Origin: an uncultured Bacteroidales bacterium
GTDB lineage: Bacteria; Bacteroidota; Bacteroidia; Bacteroidales; UBA932
Length of the DNA stretch: 44,083 nucleotides
Assembly: GCA_945874155.1 (NCBI GenBank)
Contig: CAMCFO010000024.1
Location: forward strand, 1 to 44,083
Direction of reading: 5' to 3'
The notes beneath the pieces are model-generated. The model saw only the letters and a list, made by a program, of their open reading frames with translations, had not been told where the DNA came from and ran no database searches. This document shows, piece after piece, positions 6,537 to 14,739 of the stretch. Both the position numbers and the translations under genes were made by a program. Numbering within the stretch: position 1 is the first letter of the stretch; each line of letters opens with the position of its first letter.

Positions 6537-8927
6537 ATGAAGGACGAGACAAGGAAAAAAATCACCAAATGGTTCTGGATATTGTTTATGACCCCATTTG
6601 TGCTGCTGACGGTGCTGCTTCTGGCAGTGTGGGCATTTGCAGACATACCCTCATTCCGTGAACTTGAGAATCCGGACAGCAAGCTCGCCACGCAAATCAT
6701 ATCTTCCAACGGTGAAATTCTGACGACCATCCACGATGAGAACCGTCTCTTTGCGTCCTACAACGAATTGTCGCCCTATCTGGTTCAGGCCGCCGTCGCC
6801 ACCGAAGATGCCCGTTTCTACAAACACTCAGGCATTGATTTCCAAAGCCTTGGACGAGTGCTGGTCAAGACTCTCATAGGCGGGGACTCCAGCCAGGGAG
6901 GTGGAAGCACCATCACCCAGCAGCTGGCCAAGACCCTCTATCCGCGCGAGGACGTAAGCAGCAGAATCCCCGGATGGTCGAAGGTGAAAATGGTCTGGGT
7001 CAAGCTCAAGGAATGGATTACCGCGGTGAAACTCGAGCGCAACTACACCAAGGACGAGATTATGGATATGTATATGAATGCCATCTTCTTCGGCAGCAAC
7101 GCTTACGGCATCAAATCCGCATCCAGAACCTTCTTCGCCAAGAACCCGTCCGAACTCACCATCGAGGAAAGCGCAACCCTGGTGGGAATGGTGAACAAAC
7201 CGACCCGTTACAATCCGGTCATCAACCCCGAAAAGTCGCTTCAGAGGAGGAATTTTGTCATTTCGCAGATGGAAAAGGCAGGGTATATAACTGAGGCTCA
7301 AAGAGATTCCATACAGCAGATTCCAATCAATGTGTCTTCGCATCAGGTGCAGGACCACAATGCCGGCCTCGGTCCATACTTCAAGGATATGCTCCTGCGC
7401 ACGATGAAAGCCAAGGAGCCGAAGCGCAGGAATTATGAATATGTCGAGGATTATCAGTATGATTCATTGAGGTGGGAAAATGATGGTCTGTACGGATGGC
7501 TCGAAAAGAACCGCAAGGCGGACGGGTCCAAATATGACCTTTACCGAGACGGTCTCCGCATCTATTCCACCATCGACTCCGATATGCAGAGATATGCGGA
7601 AGAGGCTGTGGCAGAGCATCTTGGCAAGGACCTCCAAAAGTCCTTCGACCGCGAGCAGAGGCGAAACAGCAAGGCTCCTTTCTACCGCGAGGTGGACCAG
7701 GAAACCATTGACCGTCTGATGGGCCAGGCCCGCAGGTGGAGCGACAGGTACAGGAGTATGAAAAAGGAAGGGGCATCGGAGAACGAAATCCGCCAGGCTT
7801 TCAAGGAAAAGACAAAAATGCGCGTATTCGCTTGGAACAGCAAGGGTTATGTGGACACTCTGATGTCTCCGGACGATTCCATACGCTACTACAAAGGTTT
7901 CCTCCGTGCTGCATTCGTGGCCATAGAGCCGCTCACCGGGCACGTCAAAGCCTATGTGGGAGGGCCCAATTACCGCTGGTTCAAATACGACAACTGCCGT
8001 CAGGGCCGCAGGCAGGTGGGTTCCACAATCAAACCTTTCCTCTATTCCCTCGCGATGCAGGACGGTCTCACCCCTTGCACCGAGGTTGTGAATGTGCCCC
8101 AGACCTTCATCATCGGCGACGACACCTGGACCCCGCGAAGCACCGACAAGGACGAGTGGATAGGCCTGACCGTGAACCTGAAATGGGGCCTGACTAAGAG
8201 TTCCAACAACATCTCGGCCTATCTGATGAAGCAGTTCGGGCCGAAAGCTATGGCGGAAATGATGCACAAGATGGGCATACACGGCCATATCGAGGAAGTG
8301 GAGTCTCTGTGCGTGGGTTCCACTGACCAGATGCCTTTCGATATGGTCGCAGCCTACAACACCTTCCCTTCCAGAGGTATGGCAATCGAACCCCTTTTCG
8401 TAACCCGCATCGAGGACAGCAACGGCAACAGACTCAGCGAGTTCATCAACCACAGGTCAGTGGCAATAAGTGAATATGCCGCCTATGAAATGGTGGATAT
8501 GATGCAGTCTGTGGTCAATCACGGCACCGGAATCAGGCTCCGTGCCAAATATGGGCTGAAGGGCGAAATTGCCGGAAAGACCGGAACCACCAATGACAAC
8601 TCAGACGGCTGGTTCATAGGCTACACACCGAAAATCACAGCCGGAATCTGGGTCGGCGGCGAGGACCGTCAAATCCACTTCGGCTCCACTGCCCTGGGAG
8701 GAGGTTCGAATATGGCCCTGCCTATCTGGGGGCTGTTTATGAAAAAGGTCCTCAAGAACGGTAATCTCGGGATAAGCGAAGCGGACCGTTTCACTCCGCC
8801 GGCAGGAATACCTATGAACATTGCCTGCGAAGCTGAAGCCTACGGAGACCGCAGGCCTGTTGTCCCGGACCAGGTTACGGCAGGTCACGAGGCTGAAAGT
8901 GAAGACGAAGGCTTTTATTTCGAATAG
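6537..8927 (+). CDS. Class A penicillin-binding protein (PBP1A-like)
   Basis: Bifunctional peptidoglycan glycosyltransferase and transpeptidase anchored in the inner membrane. 796 residues from the ATG at 6537; the frame is open further upstream, but this Met gives the expected short basic head before one membrane helix (about 10-32). GT51 domain: ATEDARFYKHSGID with catalytic Glu90, then GGGSTITQQLAKTL. Transpeptidase domain: S496-T-I-K499 (SxxK), SSN at 555-557, and KTGTT at 681-685. A charged linker lies between the two domains, and the tail is short and acidic. It stands alone downstream of topA, reading the other way. Confidence 0.92.
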   Translation: MKDETRKKITKWFWILFMTPFVLLTVLLLAVWAFADIPSFRELENPDSKLATQIISSNGEILTTIHDENRLFASYNELSPYLVQAAVATEDARFYKHSGIDFQSLGRVLVKTLIGGDSSQGGGSTITQQLAKTLYPREDVSSRIPGWSKVKMVWVKLKEWITAVKLERNYTKDEIMDMYMNAIFFGSNAYGIKSASRTFFAKNPSELTIEESATLVGMVNKPTRYNPVINPEKSLQRRNFVISQMEKAGYITEAQRDSIQQIPINVSSHQVQDHNAGLGPYFKDMLLRTMKAKEPKRRNYEYVEDYQYDSLRWENDGLYGWLEKNRKADGSKYDLYRDGLRIYSTIDSDMQRYAEEAVAEHLGKDLQKSFDREQRRNSKAPFYREVDQETIDRLMGQARRWSDRYRSMKKEGASENEIRQAFKEKTKMRVFAWNSKGYVDTLMSPDDSIRYYKGFLRAAFVAIEPLTGHVKAYVGGPNYRWFKYDNCRQGRRQVGSTIKPFLYSLAMQDGLTPCTEVVNVPQTFIIGDDTWTPRSTDKDEWIGLTVNLKWGLTKSSNNISAYLMKQFGPKAMAEMMHKMGIHGHIEEVESLCVGSTDQMPFDMVAAYNTFPSRGMAIEPLFVTRIEDSNGNRLSEFINHRSVAISEYAAYEMVDMMQSVVNHGTGIRLRAKYGLKGEIAGKTGTTNDNSDGWFIGYTPKITAGIWVGGEDRQIHFGSTALGGGSNMALPIWGLFMKKVLKNGNLGISEADRFTPPAGIPMNIACEAEAYGDRRPVVPDQVTAGHEAESEDEGFYFE

Positions 8928-9035
8928 CCGTTTCAGCCGCTTCGGGCACAAAATCGGCCTCTCAGGCAAGCCAATTCAGGCATTTGCGGTCAGAGGATTT
9001 GAAAAGTTCGTATCTGAGGCTTTGTGTCCCTTACG

Positions 9036-9111
9036 AAAATCGGCTTCCTGAAGTGCCGGATGCCTGTTTTTGAATATTATTCGTTGAAAATTTCATTCAA
9101 CCGCTAATTGT
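9036..9111 (+). repeat. Dispersed repeat B, copy 2
   Basis: Inverted partner of 873-948. It encodes KIGFLKCRMPVFEYYSLKI then SFNR and TAA in the plus frame. Differences from copy 1 include a silent change (CTG/TTG) and conservative ones. No start codon precedes it in frame before a stop near 9015, so it is a fragment. It fills most of the 215-bp gap between the PBP gene and the lipoprotein. Confidence 0.6.
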
Positions 9112-9142
9112 CAGTCTCTTTGCAGCAGAAATATTTTTTGCT

Positions 9143-10381
9143 ATGAAAACTGACAAATTGCTGTTTCTTTTACTTTTGCTTTCCTGCAACAGAATCCCGG
9201 AGCCCGTGGAGGACAGGGATAATGCGGCATTGCCTTTGGACCAGGTGGCTCAGATGCTTTCCGAACTGCCTATGGAGCCGGTGCATTTCAGGGAAGTCCA
9301 CAGGGCTGTTTCATCTTCTTCCGGTAACGGGTATGACGAGGAATATATGATGAGAGACTTGTTCGCAAGCCCCGGGAGGGGAGTGGGAGAAGAAGATTCC
9401 GGAAAATCCGGCAACTCCGTGGCAGAACAGTCCAAATCCTTGTCGGACATACTTCCGTTGAGGGATCTGATAATACAATATGCCGAGAACCGGGCCGCCA
9501 CGAAGGCCTCCGGTTTCGACCCCGGCCTTTGGCTGGAAAGTCTGAGTTCTTCGGATATACAGATATATTGGCCATACTCGGAGGATTGGGACGGGGAAAC
9601 ACAACCGGTGTTTACCTACGACCCGGGTGACGGTTCGCAAGTCGGCGTGGGATGGAAAGTCGATACGGATGAGCGGGGAGCACGAACGGTCAGAAAGATT
9701 GAGGTGGATGAAAAGTACGCAGCGGCATATCCGGTGTGGGTTGTCAATCGCAACAGTGACAGCGGTTACACCTCTCTGGATGTGATGAGGCGTGAGCATC
9801 CGGAGTGGGACAACGGGGGAGGTGCTCTGATTATAGGAGGTCCGGTCTCTTCCCGGGCCCCCGTCGTGCCACTTTCTGAGGAGGGAACAAAGGCTGCCTC
9901 TTCTGTGAAAACCCTGATTCTGAAAGACTTCACTATGAGGCGCCACTACGACACCTGGCTTGCGGGCGGCTCAGAGTTTTTCATCAAAGCCGGTTCTGTC
10001 AATGATTTCGTGGCATCCACAGAGGCTGAACTCCAGCTCTATGTACCCGCGGTCACCGATTTTATGGTGGTGGTCAAACGCAAGCAGCTCGGACAGGCTC
10101 TCCCTTTCAATACCGTTCTTGTGTCCGACTGGACTTCCCAGCTGACCCAGGTGGCATTTATGATAGTCGAGGATGACGGAGGCTCTCTCACGCAGTGGAA
10201 GTGTTCAGCAGTGGTAAAAGTGGCTTCAAAGAGCTATGGATTCGATATATCCCTCCCATTCAACACCCGGGACGACATAGTATGGAGGGGACAGCTGAGC
10301 CGCCGCTACATAGAGGCCACCGACAAAATAGCCGGACATTTCGGCGATGTGGACATCACTTTTGAAGTTGTGGACTATTGA
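9143..10381 (+). CDS. Hypothetical lipoprotein
   Basis: 412 residues. The N-terminus is a lipoprotein signal peptide, MKTDKLLFLLLLLSC, with the lipidated Cys at 15; the acidic stretch PVEDRDNA that follows resembles the Bacteroidetes signal for export to the surface. The rest has no motif I can name. Around residues 120-215 it is rich in Trp, Tyr, Asp and Gly (YWPYSEDWDGE), a composition of beta-rich binding or scaffold domains. It has its own position between repeat B copy 2 and the palindromic element. I do not recognise the family. Confidence 0.75.
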   Translation: MKTDKLLFLLLLLSCNRIPEPVEDRDNAALPLDQVAQMLSELPMEPVHFREVHRAVSSSSGNGYDEEYMMRDLFASPGRGVGEEDSGKSGNSVAEQSKSLSDILPLRDLIIQYAENRAATKASGFDPGLWLESLSSSDIQIYWPYSEDWDGETQPVFTYDPGDGSQVGVGWKVDTDERGARTVRKIEVDEKYAAAYPVWVVNRNSDSGYTSLDVMRREHPEWDNGGGALIIGGPVSSRAPVVPLSEEGTKAASSVKTLILKDFTMRRHYDTWLAGGSEFFIKAGSVNDFVASTEAELQLYVPAVTDFMVVVKRKQLGQALPFNTVLVSDWTSQLTQVAFMIVEDDGGSLTQWKCSAVVKVASKSYGFDISLPFNTRDDIVWRGQLSRRYIEATDKIAGHFGDVDITFEVVDY

Positions 10382-10386
10382 TCCCG

Positions 10387-10554
10387 CTTAGTAATACGAA
10401 AATAATAAGTTGCGTCAGATTTGAATTAGATTTTCGAGGTCAGATTTTCACCCGAAGAAGGAGCATAGCCGTAGCTATGTGACTGATGAGGGAGGAAATA
10501 TGAACCGAAAAGATTTTCAAAGATGATGCAGGTTATTTTTTGAGGATTACTTAG
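10387..10554. repeat. 168-bp palindromic element
   Basis: The stretch is one long imperfect inverted repeat centred near 10471: the inner stem CATAGC-CGTA-GCTATG is perfect, and the outer 27 bp on each side pair at about 20 of 27 positions (10387-10413 with 10529-10554). Between them the arms align with small gaps. It fits a MITE-like or hairpin element. From memory, similar sequence occurs between genes in other Bacteroidales, where the minus strand is sometimes called as a small protein. Its right end contains the last codons and stop of the DUF3109 gene. Confidence 0.55.
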
Positions 10555-11161
10555 TCGAGGACTGACACGGGCCAATCTTTTTGGCAGCAGCTTCAAGGGC
10601 TTCGTAGAATTCTTCACCGAAAAAGTGGATTATGGGGGCTTTGAGGAACTGATAGACTCGAATACCTTCCCTTTGACCCTTGATGTAGGCATCCCGGCAG
10701 ATGTCCCAGCGGTGAAGTTTCAGGGCTCTCAGACCGTTTGACATTTCGGTGACGCGGATGGGATAGAGGCGGCAGGATATAGGCTTGATGAAGTCTCCCT
10801 GCCCCTCGTTCCATTTTTTCTCAATAGCGCAAAGGCAGTTTCCTTCCGCATCCTTGCGACAATATGCGCACTCTTCGCTGCCCGGAACCAGTGGGGTTAC
10901 CAAATCCCCGTCAATGTCTATCTCGAACAGACCTTTGGCAGCCACAGCCTGCCGCCCGGCTTCGGACATTTCCGGGCAGAATATTTCATAATTCTTTTCC
11001 AGAGCAGGAATTTCACATTCCAGCAGAGGGGCCCCGCTGTCCCCGATTACGCAGCAGCAACCCTTGCATCTTGCATAGTCGCAGCAGAAAAATTCAGTGA
11101 GTATGTCGGAGTCTATGATGCAGTCTCCAAGCCTTATAATTGAGCAATATCCCTTTCCCAT
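10547..11161 (-). CDS. DUF3109 family Cys-rich protein
   Basis: 204 residues of the DUF3109 family, function unknown. Conserved Cys clusters are visible: FCCDYARCKGCCCVIGDSGA near the N-terminus, then CAYC and CLCAIEKKW, the pair ISCRLYPIR, and WDICRDA; such patterns suggest an Fe-S or zinc site, as in YkgJ-type proteins. The start at 11161 comes 1 bp after the stop of the M16-like gene, so it is translated from the same mRNA; an ATG at 11176 would overlap. The stop codon lies inside the palindromic element, so the last two residues may be element-derived. Confidence 0.8.
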   Translation of the reverse strand: MGKGYCSIIRLGDCIIDSDILTEFFCCDYARCKGCCCVIGDSGAPLLECEIPALEKNYEIFCPEMSEAGRQAVAAKGLFEIDIDGDLVTPLVPGSEECAYCRKDAEGNCLCAIEKKWNEGQGDFIKPISCRLYPIRVTEMSNGLRALKLHRWDICRDAYIKGQREGIRVYQFLKAPIIHFFGEEFYEALEAAAKKIGPCQSSTK

Positions 11162-11162
11162 A

Positions 11163-13664
11163 CTATTCTGTAACAATAAGTTCTATCCTGCTTGAGGAAG
11201 TGAGCGCTTCCATTGTGCGTATGATTTTCTCCTTCGACACGGCATTCATCTTGTCCATTATCTTCGTGCGCAGGTCGCGGCCGTCGGTGTAGCGGCGGAC
11301 TATGGTCTCTATCCAATATTCAGGATTCTGCTGCGCAAGGTTGTAGGTGTTGTTGAGCAGTTTCTTGTATGTCTCCACCACGGCATCCACGAAGACATCG
11401 TCTTTCGAAATCTGCAGGGCATTCCTCAGTTTCTCCACCAGTTCCAACTCGGAAATGACCGTCAATTGGGATAAGTCATAGCCCTGAGGCGATATTTTGT
11501 TCACGGAAATGCTCACGCTGAACCTCTCCCTCGGATACTGGGTGAAGGAATAAATCGCATCGGCAGCATAGCCGGTGCCCACGATGGCTTCCCGGACTTT
11601 TTCCTTGAGCAGGGCTGTGGAGAGGAGTGCTGCGCACATATTCTCGGCAGTCATCGGCAGGGCTGTGCTCAGCAGAATTTCCACCCCTGTTTCCCGGCCG
11701 TGCCTTTGGGCAGAGATCCACCCGGCAGAAGGCTGGAACATCACCCTCCTGCGTCGGGTAATCTCTCCCGTGGTTTGGAACATTCCTATGGTGCTTTCCA
11801 GCATTTTTTTCACCTTTTCCGTTTCCATGTCCCCTGAAATTACGATGAAGGCATCGTCGGCACTCGCGAAGACCTTGCGGAAAAGAGTATCTGCCTTGGA
11901 AATGAGTCCGGTGTCGAAGTTGTCGTACATTTTCACTTCGCTGTAGGGGTTGCCGTTGCAAAGCAGGCTGTCAATTGCCGCCAAGCGCATATTTCTGCCC
12001 ATCCTGTACACGGCGGACTCGGCTGCCATATTCCTTGTGTAGTCCAGTATGGCCTCGGCATCAGGCCTGATGTTGCTGAAATAGCCGGCCAGCAGCTGCA
12101 TAAGCAAAGTAAGGGACCTGTGGCTCACCACTCCTCCCATATAGGTGGAATAGAGATTGACTTTCGTCTGGCAGCTTATGCCATTGAAGTTGATCAGCTC
12201 CTGAAGATCGCCGGCAGGAATTCCGCATACGCTGAACAGGGGAAGCATATCCGATAGAAATGCAGCCTGCCCGGGTTCCAGCCCTTCCACAAGAGAATAG
12301 CCCCTGCCGACGCTCAAACCCCAATGCACCTTCTCTGCTCCGGGAACCCTCTTGTAATAGACCTTGAATCCGTTGGGGGCCGTGAAAAGTGTGCCGTCAG
12401 TCAGTTTTTCCTTCGATGTCCTGACCCGGCTTTTCTTTTCCGGAAGCCCCGGCAATTTGTCCAGGGCCCTGATGTCCGGACGGTAAACCGGCATACTGGC
12501 TGTCCAGGCACTTCTTACAGCAGAATCGGAAGGAGCTTTCACCACTGCCGCGGCAAAATCCTGCATAATGTTCAGACCCAGGGAATCAGCCACCTCTCTG
12601 GACCGGCAGAAACGGCGCAGGGCCGAATCACTGACAAGGGGACTGCCATAGACAAAAGCATCCCTGCAGAGGTGTATCAGTTCCGCATTTGTCATTGAGG
12701 ACTCATTCGCGCTGTGTCCGGAATAATATCTTCTGGATGCAATCCTCAATTCGGGATAGTTCATTTTCGGCAGTGACGACAAAGCCCTTGAGAAAGCCTT
12801 TACCGCCGCATCCTTGACCTGGGGAATGGTACAGAAATGTATTTCAAGAGTATTCCAAACATCAGTCTCTCCGTATTTCCTCCTGCTCAGGCTGAAACCA
12901 GCATCGGTGTAGGGGACTGAGTCGATGTCCAGGGACCTCTTCGTCAGATCCACAGCCACAGCCCCGAGGGTGGATGCCAACTGGTTCATTACAGCATATT
13001 TGGCCGTGTTGCCCGAGCCGACCTCCACTGCCCTGAAAGGGAATTTGCCCGAAATCTTCACATACTCTCCGGAATCTTCCACCACGATTTCCGAATCCGG
13101 GTTATCATAAGGCCGGGCAACGGTGGGTCTGCAGTTGCCGCTGTTGTCCTGAATCATCAGGGAGAAAATTTTCATCTTTTCTATCGTTGCGGACCGGTCC
13201 AGGTCTCCGGAAACCATTATTGCCAGTTCACCCAGAGGTACACCCTTTCCGGCAAGGAGCTCCGCCGCATCGAAGAGGGCCAGGAAAAGGGAATCCACAA
13301 GTTTGGGGTTGCGGCTCAGCATCACTGATGAAAAATGCAGGGCCATACAGTCCTCCGTAAGATGAGCATAGCCGGATTTGTCCGGGGCCACTGAATTGTC
13401 CGACAGAAATTTCTGAAAGCTGCGCTGTCTTATTCTGCCCTTGTCGAAAAGCAGGTCTGTTGGATTCAGATCCTTCTCGTCCCGGCGGCGGCATACCAGT
13501 GCAAAGTCCGCAAATCCGGTTTCCACGGTATTCTGGACTGCATAGTAATGAAGGCCGTTCTGAAATGTTCCAAAGGCTATCCTCGTATCTTCTTCCGGTC
13601 TGTTCTGGGCAAACAGAAATGTGCCAACCAGGACAGCAATCACCGTAATCAGGGCTTTTTTCAT
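11163..13664 (-). CDS. M16-family peptidase-like protein, metal site lost
   Basis: 833 residues with signal peptide MKKALITVIAVLVGTFLFAQ, so exported to the periplasm. The fold is recognisable as the M16/insulinase type: the N-terminal FQNGLHYYAVQN strand, a TEDCMALHFSSV segment in the place of the usual SFDxTxYxF strand, and a second half starting APNGFKVYYKRV with VISGDMETEKVKKMLESTIG. The zinc motif HxxEH is missing; the matching place reads LLFDKGRIRQRSF. It is therefore probably an inactive partner or binding protein. It is followed directly by the DUF3109 gene. Confidence 0.75.
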   Translation of the reverse strand: MKKALITVIAVLVGTFLFAQNRPEEDTRIAFGTFQNGLHYYAVQNTVETGFADFALVCRRRDEKDLNPTDLLFDKGRIRQRSFQKFLSDNSVAPDKSGYAHLTEDCMALHFSSVMLSRNPKLVDSLFLALFDAAELLAGKGVPLGELAIMVSGDLDRSATIEKMKIFSLMIQDNSGNCRPTVARPYDNPDSEIVVEDSGEYVKISGKFPFRAVEVGSGNTAKYAVMNQLASTLGAVAVDLTKRSLDIDSVPYTDAGFSLSRRKYGETDVWNTLEIHFCTIPQVKDAAVKAFSRALSSLPKMNYPELRIASRRYYSGHSANESSMTNAELIHLCRDAFVYGSPLVSDSALRRFCRSREVADSLGLNIMQDFAAAVVKAPSDSAVRSAWTASMPVYRPDIRALDKLPGLPEKKSRVRTSKEKLTDGTLFTAPNGFKVYYKRVPGAEKVHWGLSVGRGYSLVEGLEPGQAAFLSDMLPLFSVCGIPAGDLQELINFNGISCQTKVNLYSTYMGGVVSHRSLTLLMQLLAGYFSNIRPDAEAILDYTRNMAAESAVYRMGRNMRLAAIDSLLCNGNPYSEVKMYDNFDTGLISKADTLFRKVFASADDAFIVISGDMETEKVKKMLESTIGMFQTTGEITRRRRVMFQPSAGWISAQRHGRETGVEILLSTALPMTAENMCAALLSTALLKEKVREAIVGTGYAADAIYSFTQYPRERFSVSISVNKISPQGYDLSQLTVISELELVEKLRNALQISKDDVFVDAVVETYKKLLNNTYNLAQQNPEYWIETIVRRYTDGRDLRTKIMDKMNAVSKEKIIRTMEALTSSSRIELIVTE

Positions 13665-13683
13665 CTTTTTGGTTTTGTTTTTG

Positions 13684-13691
13684 CAAATTTA
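13684..13691 (-). promoter_or_regulatory. -7 box for the M16-like gene
   Basis: TAAATTTG on the minus strand fits TAnnTTTG; a TTG lies about 22 nt upstream. Predicted leader about 14 nt. Confidence 0.4.
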
Positions 13692-13799
13692 CTACAAATT
13701 ATTGCTAATTTTGCAATTCGTGTGTCTTTTGGCTTTTGACACGCGGGGCCGGTTTGCACATATTTGGTGCCAAAATGATAATATTAAACATATTAAGAT

Positions 13800-14735
13800 A
13801 TGAAAAAGATTTTGCTTGTTATTGCAGCAACTTTGACTGCGACATTTGCGCTTAGCGCACAGGACATGGCTCAGGCTACCGAAACTTACAACAACGGAGC
13901 GATGGCTCTCCAGGCTGGTAATGACGCAGATGCACTTTCCAAATTTGAAGAGGCCCTGACTATGGCCGAGGCTTGCGGAGAAGAAGGTGCCGAAATGGTC
14001 GGAAACTGCAAGGAGTACATCCCGAAGATTATGTTCAGCATAGCAAAGGCTTCCGTGAAGGAGGGAAATTATGACAAGGGTCTTTCTGAAATCGAGGCTG
14101 CCGTAGCAAAAGCTCAGGAATATGGCGTAGATTCAGTTGTGGAGGATGCAAAGGAACTTGTGCCTCAGATTAAGATGAACAAGGCCAATGACCTTCTCAA
14201 CGGTAAGGACTATGCAGGTGCAATCCAGGCCTACAAGGACATCATTGCTGAAAATCCTGACAATGCGACTGCACAGCTCCGCCTCGGTCTCGCTTATTCC
14301 AAAATCAACGACCTGACCAATGCCGAGGCAGCCTATCTTGCAGCTGCTGAGAACGGACAGGACAAGGCTGCAAAGAAACAGCTCGGAACAATGTTCCTCA
14401 AGGAGGCTCAGGCAGCATTCAAGGCTCAGAAGTTTTCAGTGGCATACGAAAATGCAATCAAGTCCAATGATTATCTGGAGAGCGGCAACGCCCTGTATTT
14501 CGCGGGTATGGCTGCCCAGAAAATGGGACAGGATGCAAAATCCATTGAGGCCTTCGAAAAATTCCTCGCTGTGGCTCCGAATGACAAGAAAGCGGACGAT
14601 ATCAAATGTACCCTCGCTGTGAGCGCACAGAAGGCAGGCGACAAGGCAAAGGCTCTCGAATACTACAATCAGATCCTTACCAACCCTAAATACACAGAGG
14701 TTGCAAAGGCACAGATTGCTGCATTGAGCAAATAG
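13800..14735 (+). CDS. Exported TPR-repeat protein
   Basis: 311 residues with a signal peptide MKKILLVIAATLTATFALSAQ. The mature part is made of TPR helices: YNNGAMALQAGNDADALSKF (about 30-49), KASVKEGNYDKGLSEIEAAV, ANDLLNGKDYAGAIQAYKDI, ALYFAGMAAQKMGQDAKSIE and a final AQKAGDKAKALEYYNQILT. TPRs bind protein partners; the partner is unknown. The U32 gene follows after 4 bp, so the two share an mRNA. Codon use is rich in GCA/GCT Ala codons, as in highly expressed genes. Confidence 0.85.
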   Translation: MKKILLVIAATLTATFALSAQDMAQATETYNNGAMALQAGNDADALSKFEEALTMAEACGEEGAEMVGNCKEYIPKIMFSIAKASVKEGNYDKGLSEIEAAVAKAQEYGVDSVVEDAKELVPQIKMNKANDLLNGKDYAGAIQAYKDIIAENPDNATAQLRLGLAYSKINDLTNAEAAYLAAAENGQDKAAKKQLGTMFLKEAQAAFKAQKFSVAYENAIKSNDYLESGNALYFAGMAAQKMGQDAKSIEAFEKFLAVAPNDKKADDIKCTLAVSAQKAGDKAKALEYYNQILTNPKYTEVAKAQIAALSK

Positions 14736-14739
14736 TCCT

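Noticed and set aside
8928..9035. Continuation of a gene after the PBP gene
   Set aside because: A frame is open across 8821-9051 but it overlaps the PBP coding end in another frame and has no start context.
10426..10617. 63-codon ORF on the minus strand
   Set aside because: It runs across the palindromic element and into the DUF3109 gene in another frame; I treat it as part of the element.
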